Below, piece after piece: positions 40,212 to 51,874 of a stretch of 64,000 nt of DNA. The stretch comes from Endomychus coccineus (taxonomy: Eukaryota > Arthropoda > Insecta > Coleoptera > Endomychidae): NCBI GenBank assembly GCA_958510875.1, contig OY294071.1, positions 32,642,581-32,706,580 of the forward strand. The letters run 5' to 3'. Every line of letters starts with the position of its first letter. The stretch's first letter is position 1. The position numbers and the translations under genes are program-made. Below the pieces are notes generated by a model, which was not told where the DNA came from, did no database searches, and was given only the letters and a program-made list of their open reading frames with translations.

Positions 40212-40353
40212 GTTTTGTCCATAGAATAGGAAAAAGTAATAGATTAAAATCCTAGGAACGAACTTCCATAACCAATTTACCAAAATATTATTAAGATGAT
40301 AAGTGATTTCAATTAGTTATTGATTCCAAATCCAGAGTACTTATATTGTTCTA

Positions 40354-40644
40354 TCCGGAATCGCAAGCATCCACTTTTTTCGCAGTTAGGCATCTTTCGG
40401 CACTTTAAAAACAGAAGTTTCTTGCTTCACACTTTTGTATCACGTTTTGCATTTCGGCACAATGCAGTTTCGTAATTTGTTTCGAAAAACGTAGGTATTC
40501 CTTGTGTTTACAACTTAAGAATGACAGTTTTCAGAGAATACTCTCACGTGACGTCTTTTGGTACTACGCGACAGTCGACGCTTAGCGGTCCCACTTCTCA
40601 CATAGGAAACAGCCCCGAGTTTCCAGCCTGTATGTACGACCGTG
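40354..40644 (-). mobile_element. 5'-truncated P-like element with THAP relic (copy F)
   Basis: The right end ...GTATGTACGACCGTG (40630-40644) matches the CACGGTCG family end. Minus-strand sequence at about 40354-40475 matches the THAP exon (CIVPKC relic as TGC.., EMRKKW region mutated). No left end or target duplication was found. Confidence 0.7.
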
Positions 40645-40903
40645 GTACATACTACATATTACAAATAATATCAAAAACAATAAATATATAATATTGCATG
40701 AAATGAAAGATAAAAATTGATATGATTTTGATTAACAATATGGAGTATCTATCTCAATTCAAAAGTAATTCTAGACATTGGTAATTTGTGGGATATAGTG
40801 ATCATTCATGTAAAAACAAATAGTAAGGAAAATTCAGAAATATATACAACTTAATATATGATACAATACATTTATATATCAAAGTAACAATATTCAATAT
40901 CTC

Positions 40904-42351
40904 CTAATCCCAGTCTTCATCTTCAGTATCTTTAAACTTTTTCTCTTCTGTTGGTGGAGGAATCAATTGTGAAATACGACTCAGTGCTGTCGCAGCATCA
41001 AATTGATTTTCCTCCAAATTTGTTTTTTTAGAACCTGAAATACCCTTTCTTCGCATGGCTAATTTGGAATGTAGGTCTGCCATTAAATCTCCTCCATGCT
41101 GTAATTTATTATTACAATTATATTTAAGCAAACAAACAGATACAAAATATCCTATTAACTGAATGTTATCTTTACAACACATTGTATACAAATTGTATTC
41201 TGACAAATTAAGATTTTTTTGGATGTGACAAATTTTAATTATTTTACCTGTTGCTTGGATGGTTCTTCCACTTGATTTTCAGAAGACTTCAATTTCGCTT
41301 TCTTAGAACCACCTGCTTTTCGAATTGCTTCCATCAAACTTGCTCTTGCATCAATTACAGGGGGCAGTTGATGGAATTCATTTTGAACTTGAATCGAGGA
41401 AGTTTCATTCACTACTTGTTCCACTTTTATCTTTGGTTCTTCTTGTTTTTGTATTTGTATTGGCTCAGGTGTAGTTACTCGAGGAGATACAACCACTTCA
41501 GGTAGGTTTTCTAATTCTGTAGGTATATCCACTATCGGTATACTTGGAGCATCAGCAGTAACAGGTGTTGATACCACTGAGGGAGCAATACCCATTGTAT
41601 TATCATTCTCATAACGTAAGTTATCAGCAATACCAGGTAGATCTGGTAAATCTAGAGGCACATCTAATGTAGGCACTTCACCCAAATTGGGTGTGTAGAA
41701 ATAAGTTTGATTAGATATATCTGAAAATGAACTTCTATCACTAATAGACACAGGTGCTAATCCAATTCGAGCGGTATCTTCTTCTAGTTTCACAGGTTGA
41801 TGTGTTACTTGGAGGGAGTCGCTCATAACAAAGTTTTTATAAAGATTCTTTCCAGAATTGTAGAGCAATACATCGTTTATACACTTGATATCCTTAGGTA
41901 TATCACCAATACCATGTATTTTCTTATCTTGCTGGTTTTTCCGCTGACGTACATGATATACTTGAAGCTTTTCCAAAGGTTCACCTCGTCCACTGAAATT
42001 TTTATTTTTTACTTTATGCTTTACAACTTCAATTGGCTGTATATTTTCAAATATCGATTTATACTGTTTCTCAATATCTGTAGCTGGATATTTGCAGCTC
42101 GAGAACACCTGTGTGGCATTTTTAGCTCCTTTCAATTTAGTTATTTTTGCCTCAACAATGTCAACTCTCGACGATATATCGCTTACTTTTTGATTACACG
42201 AATTTAGTCTCTTGTCAACACGTTTGAGAATGTCATCTGTAATCTGCGAGAGACTTTGTAAAGCATCAGCCACCTGTACAATTGTTTCGTTCCTGTGTAA
42301 ATTTTGTGACACCAAAGACACTTTGTACGAAAAGTTCATCTTGGCATTCAC
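40904..42351 (-). CDS. WASHC1: WASH complex subunit 1 (WASHC1)
   Basis: Two exons, 41248-42351 and 40904-41098, joined by a 149-bp phase-0 intron (CAG|GTAAAA...TTACAG), giving 432 aa (human about 465). The N-terminal WASH homology domain is clear: VSLVSQNLHRNETIVQVADA, then VDIVEAKITKLKGAKNATQV with FSSCKYPA. A middle Pro-rich/low-complexity region follows. The C-terminal VCA module has ARASLMEAIRKAGGSKKAKL (WH2-like, exon 1), HGGDLMADLHSKLAMRRKGI (connector) and the acidic end KFKDTEDEDWD that binds Arp2/3. It nucleates branched actin on endosomes within the WASH complex. It is head-to-head with ACTL6A. Confidence 0.95.
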
Positions 42352-42947
42352 TATTTTGTTTTCTTTGAGCTGTCACTTGTAGGTTGTAAGGTTATGTTAT
42401 AGATTTGAATCCAATGATACATATGTCAAATTCATAACCATGGGTTGTGTCGATGGTCGAAACAGATATTCGGAACACATCGAAAATTTTCGATGTCTTC
42501 TATGCATCATTTATTATTTTGGAATAAAACTACTTATTAACGATGGAATTATTGATTTTGATCGTAGTTCAGAAGATTTTGGAATCGTTGTTTAATTTGA
42601 ATATTAAATAATGGGCTTCTGGCGAATCTTGCATTATATAATTTCATTGTTCTATTATTTGATAGAAAAGTGTGTGTGCAGTTAGATAATTTCCTAATCC
42701 CAGTAAAACAAAATTTCGATTGCGAACAGAGAGATTCTTTACATCTCTTTGATGCGATCCATTTAAAAACCATATTTCACTTGATCTCAATGACGTTTCC
42801 CTTCTCTTTCTGCGTAACTCACGTCATGAGCGCTGTCAAACTACGCCAGTCTGGACTCAATTGACGTTTGTCATTTGTCAATTCTGATTGACTATCAAGT
42901 GTTACTTTTTCTCTGCGTAAAGTATTTGTTCTTATTTTAGCATAAAC
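42352..42947. other. WASHC1 / ACTL6A divergent promoter region with duplicated exon-like copy
   Basis: Positions 42500-42597 resemble 42910-43014. The older-looking copy reads DDGIIDFDRSSEDF against SDEEIVNFDCSSDES and runs into a stop, while the second copy keeps an ATG and a splice donor. Confidence 0.45.
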
Positions 42948-43014
42948 ATGCTTATGAGTGACGAGGAAATTGTTAATTTCGATTGTAGTTCAGATGAATC
43001 TGCGAAATTTGTTG
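42948..43014 (+). CDS. Candidate alternative first exon of ACTL6A
   Basis: ATG at 42948 opens 22 codons (MLMSDEEIVNFDCSSDESAK then FV) plus one base, ending at a consensus donor G|GTATGT. The phase (one extra G) is exactly that needed by ACTL6A exon 2, which begins AT GAA GTT, so splicing would give ...[10 protein letters not shown]. The conventional first exon at 43763 matches the conserved MSGxVYGG start, so this would be an isoform with an acidic N-terminus. It could also be the start of an unrelated or element-derived transcript. Confidence 0.4.
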
Positions 43015-43762
43015 GTATGTTTGTTTCATTAAGAATATGTGTTTTTATTCAATAATTGGCGTTCAACTTCAACATGAACAATTCAACAATAGTAACATAA
43101 ATTTAATATCAAAGTATCTTGACAATGTCAAGTCATAGTAACATTGATTGCAATATATACAATTTTAAGTTTACTTTCATGGATTATATTTATTATTATT
43201 ATTATTCTTTTTAAAACCGTATTTTGCTAGTTATCTGAATGTGGATGTTTACGATCGGCGTTTAATTGTTCATTTTATTTCTAAACCCTGAGGGTAGTTT
43301 TAGTTTCAGTATTGGTAAATTTTCATCCATGGGATACGAATTGACTGAAAAAATGGTAAAATTTTTATGAGTAATATTGAGACATTGAACCAATCATAAA
43401 GTAACTAACACTATCGTATTCGTAATTGGAAACAAAAAAGGTTGGAAATTCAAAAATTTAATTTTTCACTCTTTTGTTAGAGCATTCAAACGGTTGCTGC
43501 CTCACAGTCATACCATCGAAAACCATGACCTGGACTGGAATCTATTCCTATGTCTCTATTTTTTGGATGATGAGTATTAACTCGCAGCTACCTTCGTGGC
43601 AATAACAAAATCTATGGTTGCGGTACTGTGATTCTGAATGTTATTCTAAGCTAAGTTGTAATCATGATTGATTGTTAGCTACCGGCAAACAATCAAATGT
43701 TTTAATCTAGGAAGTAAATATGTGTTGAACAAATTTTTAATCAAAATATCATCCTTCTCATA

Positions 43763-46700
43763 ATGAGCGGGGCTGTGTATGGTGGAGGTTATATTTCAAT
43801 ATCAGCACATTTACTGAAATCATTGTTTTGTAACCTCAATTTTCAGATGAAGTTGGGGCCCTTGTTTTTGACGTTGGCCACAATTCCATCAGGGCTGGTT
43901 ATGGCGGGGAAGATAGCCCAAAGTTAGATATTCCTTCAACAATCGGTACTTGGATAGATTCCGGTGGGAATATGAAGTATAACATTGGAATGGTGGCTAT
44001 TCATGTTCGAAGGCCAGGTAATAATCTTTGTGAAATACAGTTGATAATCCAACGATTGAACAAGCAACTTAACGCTTAAAATATGAAACAAATCTACATT
44101 GTATAGAGCATTTTTTTTATGATAGGCTTATCTAGATAGTGAATTTGTAATCAAAGAAACTTGTACCTATTTAATCACCACAATGTTCTTAATTTCTTCT
44201 GAACAGGCAGTAATACAAGCTAGATAAACATTGTACAAGACATGGAATTATTGGAATTATTTACTTCTCTTGTGATTCAAAGTTCATAAATAGGATGCTG
44301 TATGTAATAGAAGTGTTTTTCACTATTATTTGTTGTATTCTTCATAGATATGGAATTAACGTCATTTTTGAAGGATGGTATGATCGAGAATTGGGACATT
44401 TTCGAAAATGTGCTAGATTATATTTACAATAACGCTCTTAGAGCCATTCCCAATGACCATCCTGTACTGCTCACTGAACCCCCATGGATTACCGCTCCTA
44501 AACGGGAACAAATGGCAGAGTTGATGTTTGAAAAATACAATGTACCTGCACTATATCTTGGGAAGAATGCAGCTCTAGCTGCATTTGCTAATGGTAGACC
44601 GACATGTTTGGTTGTCGACAGTGGAGCTACACATACTTCAGCTGTTCCTGTGCATGATGGGTTTGTATTAACTCAGGCAGTCGTTAAATCTCCTGTAGGC
44701 GGAGATTATTTGAGCAATCAATGTCGCAATCATTTAACTGAGAAAGGGATCGACATTATTCCTTCTTGTATGGTAGCCTCCAAAGAGCTTGTAAAGGCTG
44801 AAGATTCTCCTATTTGGAAACGTCGAGCTGTTCAATGTAAATTGACGGATTCCTGGCATAACTACATGATTCGGGTAAGTAATAATAATACAAATTTATT
44901 AACCATTTAAATTACACAATTTTTTCGCATTTATTACATCTTAAGATTCAGAAATGGATCAAGAAACTGAAATACGTTGCACCTAGATGAGCTAAACCAC
45001 TAAACTATCTGCACATAGTTGATTTTCATTTTATCATAATATATAATAATATGTACTCATGAGATTAATCACAGACTATGAAAAAAAAAGAAAATATAAC
45101 AAATTAGAATAATGTTAAGAAAAACAACTATATACAGTTCTCGTCAAATAACTTGGCCCGTACTTTATCAATGGGCGTATCTTGATTTACACGTGTTATA
45201 TTGTTAGGTTGGTAGTTTTGGTACAGAAATTTTTGTAAGCCACACGCTGCAGAATCAACTTTATCGGTTATATTCGTACCTAGTCGGTTAGCATTTTTAA
45301 GTTTCTTATAGTGTTCGTCATTCCGAGCTTATCATGTTTATTTATAAATATTTGCAGCTGCAACCTATAACATTTGTTAGTTGCAACCTATGACATTAGT
45401 TAGTTTACATTGTTTACTCAGAAACTCAGGTTATCTTTTTAGAGTGAATATTAGTTTCAATACTTTTAATGTATATCTTGTATAGACGCCTCGCTTGCCC
45501 GTGCCCCCGGGTGTGCCGGATTCCTACCGGCTAAAACCCCTCCTCCGTGAGGTTGGTTCTCCATCCTAAGGGGAGCCCCACAGCACTACGGGCATTATAG
45601 TCCTATTGTGCCCTCACTTGTTTCTACCCCCTCATCAGTCCGGTGTATTCTATGAATTTCAGTAGCCTGATATAGGGGATACTTCTGATTTCCTCGGGTG
45701 TAGTCTTATCGTCTCCGAGGTATGTCCGACGACCTACCGTGTATGCCGTGCACTGACACAGCACATGCATAGGTGTCTCATCTTCCACGCCGCAACCCCT
45801 ACAAGTGGGCCGATCTACCAGTCCCATCGTGTAGAGGTGTTTGTTGCATGGGGCGTGTCCGGTCAGGAATGCAACAAGATTCCGTATTTCTTGTCTGCTG
45901 AACGTCAGCAGATTTTTGTTCGTTGCTGCTGGAGATCTCCCATCAGTCGCTTGGACTGCGACATACGGGGCAGTTCCCTCCAGTAGGCACGGTGCTCTAT
46001 CTCAAGCCATTTTTGAATTACAGATTTCGCTGTGGCATGAGAAATGCCACAGGTTGGCTCTGGTCCAATCAGTGGTTTTTCCGCCCCCGCTTTAGCGAGT
46101 GCGACGGCAGTTTCTGTCCCTTCTCGTTTGGTTTTTTCAGACTCCCAAACGAGTGTTACTCTATTGGGGTTCATTTTGACAAAAAACCTGTTTCCCCAGC
46201 AAGTCATGTAAATACAATCTACGTAGAAACGCTTTCAGAATAGATTTTCAATTTGCTGATGCTCAAAGGGCCTAACTTCAATATTGTGGTAATAAACTGC
46301 AGCTACATCTCACATAAATGAAGTATACATAGTGAATTAGCATTCTCAAGCAAAGAGGCTTCAGTGTTTTTGCCTTTTTCTCCCGTGAAAATATCGATTA
46401 ACAAAAACTGGAGTTCTGAAACTATTGTCAAACAATGTAATATAATTCTCCACCAAAAATACTAGTTCTTCCTATTAGAGAAATATATATTAATTCAATG
46501 TTTCATTTTTATATCATCATTTAATACATATAATGAATCAATAGGTGTTCTTTTCGTTTACAATTTTGTAAGAGCTCACATCATGCACTTCTGCATTTAT
46601 ATATGTGCTATGGGGATTTCTATGTAGAAAAATAATGCTACATGTGAAAGTATATAATATAATTATTTGATAATGTCATTCAATACTTTGCCAGGTATGT

Positions 46701-48809
46701 ATCGAGTTATTTCAATAAATGATAAATTGAAATTGTTCACACTTAGATTCGCGATAACAGGAGTCATGTGTCAGACATAAGATTTGACAATTGACGAGAC
46801 AGGCCTGCAACTTGACAAAAATAACGTGATTCAAATACGATAGGACGGGGATGTTTTGTCTTTTTGTCTCTTTCTACTTCTAGATCATTACAATGCCATT
46901 GACGTATGTGGTTTTCTTAGAAATTATACGGTACAATGTTTCTTTATCTAAATCATGAGTATTAGAAGAAGATAGACAATTTATTATGTGCCGATATTAT
47001 TTCATACAGTGCCAAGTTATTTGACGAGAACTGTAGAGTATATAGGATCTAAAACTTTCATAACATTTTTTGAGACTTGGTGAATTCCTTAAGCAGATTA
47101 TACATTTTTGGGCGAAGTACAAAAAAGATCTTAATTTTTTTGGAGTACAGCTGAAAGAAACTTTTTTTCAGTTTTGCCTCTAGTTTCATAAGAATGAGTT
47201 AAACATCGTTTCAACTTGGTACTTTCATGAATAAGTGAATAAGCTGTAAGAGAATAAATTTAAAGGCATTATTTCTTCAGAATATAGTAGATTATAGTAG
47301 GAAAACACTTATTCTGATGGTATATAATTTTAAGAATGTAGTTTTATACTAGGTTCAGTGGGCTCAGCGAGTTTTGGTACATACCACCTCACACATCCAC
47401 ATCATATCTTGAAAGAGACTAGCTGTGCTTTCTAGACACTGATCAAAAGTCTCTTACAACGAATTTCTCTAAATATAGAAAATTTATATATGTATGTCCC
47501 ACTTGAGTTTTTTATCCACCATTACTCCAAAATATTTCATGGAATCAACTTCATATATATATTATCATCAACATTTTGCATGATCAAAGTCAGGTTGATT
47601 GGTTTGTGTTGTAGATAATTTTCAGTTTTACTGACATTAAAGTTATATATTATGTAGCTCGTTTGTAGTAAGTCAATACTTTGCAATATTTGTTTGAAGA
47701 AGCTACGGTGTTAGTGAAATTATAGTCACATTTATATATTAAACTAGTGAAAATTGAACTTTTAATAAATATTTTAATTAAGTTTATTTTATTTTGTTTA
47801 AGAAAGTTATTTAAGCGATCTTGAAGGCATTTCTCAAAAATGTTTGCAAAATTAGTGATCACACTAATTTGGCGGAAGTTGTTAATCTTAGAATGTGTGT
47901 ATGGTTGCCATTTTTAAACTCTCACGGACTGTTTTAAAGAAATTAATTAGAATTCACCTCTTGGCACATCCTTGCTTTGGTACATTGTTTATTATTTGTT
48001 ACTGATGCTTTGTTTTGATTTCAATAGGAAGTTATGCAAGACTTCCAGGCCTCAGTACTTCAAGTTTGTGATAACTTGTACGATGAAGAAATTGTTAAAA
48101 CGATGCCAATGATACATTATGAATTTTGTAATGGTTACCACAAGGATTTTGGCGTTGAACGTTTCAAGATGCCAGAACCACTTTTCAATCCGATAGCTGG
48201 AGCTAAAGCTGGTATACAACCGATACTTGGTGTTGGACCTTTGGTTACAACCAGTGTTGGCATGTGTGATATTGATATAAGACCAGTATGTATTTTTAGT
48301 CATGTTTTAATACAATTATTATCGCTAGTAATGTTCCATGTTTCAATTCTGGTTGCTAAGTTTTTGTGGCGAACAAGTAAAATTATGATTTGAATTCTCA
48401 TGGATCCCTGGAATATAATAATGATATTCTGTGAGCTGAATTGAAAATGAATAAATTGTTTATATATACTTATACATATTTCAATTTGCAGTCCATGTAT
48501 GGCAATGTGGTTGTGACAGGAGGAAACTCGAATCTCCAAAGTTTCAATGAGAGACTGAACAGAGATCTCGCAGCCAAAACACCTCCAGTAAGTTACTACA
48601 ACAATCTAACAATCTCTTATTCAATATTAATCACTTTACAGAGTATGCGGTTAAAAATTATTAGCGCTGTGGGTGCGGCTGAAAGAAGATTTGGGGCTTG
48701 GATTGGAGGATCAATTCTCAGCTCACTGGGCACTTTCCAGCAGTTGTGGGTCTCAAAACAAGAATATGATGAGGGTGGTAAGGCCATAGTACAAACTAAG
48801 TGTTTGTAA
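43763..48809 (+). CDS. ACTL6A: Actin-like protein 6 (ACTL6A/BAP55/BAF53)
   Basis: Six coding exons: 43763-43787, 43847-44017, 44348-44874, 48028-48285, 48492-48587 and 48642-48809. All borders are GT-AG with compatible phases, giving 414 aa (human 429). The start MSGAVYGG then [11 protein letters not shown] is the family start. [62 protein letters not shown] and [20 protein letters not shown] match ACTL6A closely. The protein is a nuclear actin-related subunit of SWI/SNF (BAP/PBAP), INO80 and TIP60-type complexes. The 3153-bp intron 3 holds two broken non-LTR elements. The segment between IDSGGNMKY and RRP is shorter than in vertebrates. Confidence 0.95.
45480..46207 (-). pseudogene. Non-LTR retrotransposon 3' end (post-RNase H)
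   Basis: Minus strand inside ACTL6A intron 3. 46207-45905 reads [20 protein letters not shown] and [14 protein letters not shown]; after a frameshift, 45904-45624 reads [40 protein letters not shown] and [12 protein letters not shown]. This is the end of RNase H and the Cys cluster of a Jockey/R1-type element. 45480-45623 is its less AT-rich 3' UTR. Confidence 0.8.
46260..47339. other. ACTL6A intron 3, AT-rich
   Basis: No gene or repeat recognised. Confidence 0.3.
47340..47930 (-). pseudogene. Non-LTR retrotransposon RT fragment
   Basis: Minus strand: [20 protein letters not shown] followed by [11 protein letters not shown] (RT N-terminal block, about 47915-47790), then a deletion, then NVSKTENY (about 47640) and [19 protein letters not shown] (about 47560-47500), the block after the catalytic box. 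The catalytic region is lost. The wording resembles the plus-strand copy at 3466-4330. Confidence 0.75.
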
Positions 48810-49783
48810 AAGTGAAAAGTTGAGTCAGATTTTTTAATTTGTTCAATCGTGTAGCTAAAAAGTGAATTAATAATTATTTTAGTCTGAATCCTGAATGTGA
48901 ATATTCACTAATGGAATATTGTGGTGGATTTATTTTTTGGAATATATGTTTCTTGAAAATGAGACTGAATTAAGGTAATAATTTACCTTTTCCCAATTTC
49001 TTTTGCTTATGATTTTAAAAGTGTACTTGACTATTGAAAACATACTTCTATTCAACTGGATAACTTCAAATTGACCTTCAATATCTAGTTACATAGAAAA
49101 AAATAATGTTGCGAAGAGATAATCGTCATCAGAAGCTCCATTTTTAAATTAAATCTTTGAAAGCAATAAAGGAATGATTCCTATTACATATAAGCACAAT
49201 TTTGGGGACGAAATCTAGGAAAAGAAAACTACAAGTCTATTCCCCTTCCTAATATCCAAGATATGTAGATTATATATATCGACTAGTTAATATCAATGTA
49301 ATATGGTAGAAACACTTGGCAAAGCAAATCAATCCTAAATTTACCTCATGTATTATTAACTGCCATCAGTATTATTGTAAAAAATTTGACTCGGTTAGTC
49401 ACATAAACGCACAAAATTTATTGTACTTTTATGGTTATCCTAAGTTGAAACTTCCAGTATTATTCATATAACTTTATATTTTTTATACTATTCACTTTAT
49501 GTGATTTTTGAAACTTATTCTAGTTAATATTTGCAGTTAATTTAAAATTATGCAAAAGTCTTTTATGTACTTTATTTATTGTAACTTCTGTCATTTAAGA
49601 ATGGCTGTCACTCTAATTGAAAATTTGTGATTGTGATTTATCAACAAACTATGTTGCAATATATTTTCAACCTGTGTTCCTATTTTAATGTTTAATTAGG
49701 TTTTTTAATAAGGCTGAAATTGTGATTAGTTTAAGCTGATCATATTCTGTATATTTAGGACATTTTATTGTATTATTCTCAAC
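48810..49783. other. ACTL6A 3' UTR and intergenic
   Basis: AT-rich with no coding feature. Confidence 0.35.
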
Positions 49784-49889
49784 GTGCCAATTAATAAACT
49801 GTCATTAAAGGATGTTTCAATAATTTTTCACTTATTTCCTATTTTGTATGAGACCACTCAATGTGTAAATAAACGATGGGTGTCTGTGA

Positions 49890-50640
49890 TAGTTGATGCT
49901 TGCGACATCTATGGAAGAAAGCCCGAATTGATTACAGTTTGTAATAAACTAATGGCTACTAGTGCGATCTATGAGCAAATTACAAAACTTATTACAGTAA
50001 CCTTCAATTTGTAAGTAACCTAGCGACATCCTTAGGGAAAATGCTGAATCAATTAGTTCAGCAGCTTATACATAGATGTCACAAGCATTATAGGTACCTG
50101 TAATTTTGAGTTGATGCTAGCGACATCTATGAGTAACCTACAGAACCCAATATAGTATGATTGCTTTTGGCGACATCTCTTAGGAGATTGTTGAACTAAT
50201 CCATGAAGTTAGTTCCTTGGAATGATCATAGATGTTGGGAGTAAGCTAGCGACATCTCCATGAAAAACACTGAACCAATTAGTTCAGTGCATTGGACATA
50301 GATGTCACTAGCATTACAGGTGCCTGTAATTTTGAGTTGATGCTAACGACATCTATCAGCAAACTTTGGAACCCAATATAGTACGATTGCTTTTGGCGAC
50401 ATCTCTTAGGAGATTGTTGAACTAATTTATAAAGCTAGTTCATTGGAATGATCATAGATGTCGGAAGTAAGCTAGCGACATCTATTAGCGAACTACGTAA
50501 TCCAAAACAGTATAACTGCTTGTAGTGACATCTCCTAGGAGATTCTTGAACTAATCTAAAGTTAGTTCAGTACACTGTGGGCGTCCGCGGCATCTATTGA
50601 AAAATTGCTGAATTACATACCAGAGTTAATTTCGGTTCTA
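49890..50640. repeat. Tandem array, unit about 226 bp, built on GCGACATCT motifs
   Basis: GCGACATCT recurs at 49902, 50023 (partial), 50119, 50171, 50249, 50396 and 50474, with variants at 50344 and 50526. Equivalent positions are 225-226 bp apart (50023/50249/50474, 50119/50344, 50171/50396). The complement AGATGTC occurs at about 50074, 50300 and 50456. Each half-unit therefore runs from GCGACATCT to AGATGTCGC and folds back, with inner stems such as CTGAACCAATTAGTTCAG. About three copies are present. Confidence 0.8.
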
Positions 50641-50693
50641 GACTTTGATAACAGATGGCGCTAATAATTCACAATTATTGGAATTGATTTTAA

Positions 50694-50745
50694 AGAAAGA
50701 CGAGGGTAAAAATAAAAATATATGTGTTAATGTGACCTATTTCCC
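50694..50745 (+). repeat. 3'-tail fragment shared with the Penelope-like element at 63550
   Basis: GTGTTAATGTGACCTATTTC with the following CCGAGAATTTT is identical to the sequence just past the hammerhead motif at 63523, and the preceding AAAGACGA/AAAAATA stretch is similar. It is probably the far 3' end of a severely truncated copy. Confidence 0.6.
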
Positions 50746-51874
50746 GAGAATTTTGTATTAATTTAAAGGAAACTGAATTTTAGCCAAAATGAACAGTTCA
50801 ACCCTCGACTCATAGATGTCATTAAATCTAAGACTCTTAATTTGAATAGAAACCTTGATTTCATCTTTAATATGCTGCCTGGAAGCATGCGAGCGCAAAC
50901 AAAGAAAACATTTCAGTTCGAACACTATAATAAATCAGTAACAAATATATAAAACAATTTACAGTAAATGTGTAATTATTCCTTCATTTAAGGCGCGTCA
51001 TTTTAGCAAAATCTGATGGCCAAATAAGTCATAACATCTTAAAAATAGATAATATGAGATAATCAAAGTTACAAATAGTTTGGTTTGGATTTCTCAGCAG
51101 AGTATACAATTCACTAATTGACAATTTTAAAATTATTAATATATTAGTGATAATATACAGCAATGATCACATAATTTAATTTTATATCCAAAAGCCCCTC
51201 ATAATTATGCAATTTTTTTACGGTTGAGGTTGGATTGAATTCAAATTGATGTGATCTAGTTATGCACCTAAAAAGCAAGTTTTTCATCACTAGCATTACA
51301 TTTTCAGATTAGCATGCTGTTTAGGTGGAAAAATACTATTTATTCCATCTAGAATAGTTACTGGTTATTGTCAAATGATTACATATTTTTGGAACATTTG
51401 AAATTATTATATATACTCACTATTTAGTCTAAAGCAAATGTATTATTAATAAAAAAAGGAAGATGGTATCTATCAGGATATTGTTTTTCAAATGGGAAAT
51501 GGCAGATTATTGAAGAATTATCTTAGTTTCTTTCAATTTTGAAATAGTGAGAGTGACAAGAACATTTGTAGTTTCCTACATTGTTTGTCAACTGTAATCA
51601 TAAAAAAGCTGCTTCAAAAAGTTCCTCACCAATAAGAATTATTTGTTTGGAACTTGAAATGCTATTTGAATGAAATTTGTGTAGGTTCTACATAAATGTC
51701 ATCACAACAGAGAAACTGAATTTCACAAAGGGAAAATTTAAAAATAATTCTTATTTATAAACATAAGTTATGAAGCAGCTTTTATATAATCATCAACTTT
51801 AAAATAGTTGCTGAATAAGGAGTTGGTGATGGCTAGATATAATATTTGCCAGGAATTGAAATATAAGTATAAGT
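50746..51874. other. Intergenic / 3' region of next gene
   Basis: AT-rich with no coding feature. Confidence 0.35.

Noticed and set aside
49784..50014. 76-codon open frame
   Set aside because: Runs into the 226-bp repeat array, lacks a domain and lacks gene context.
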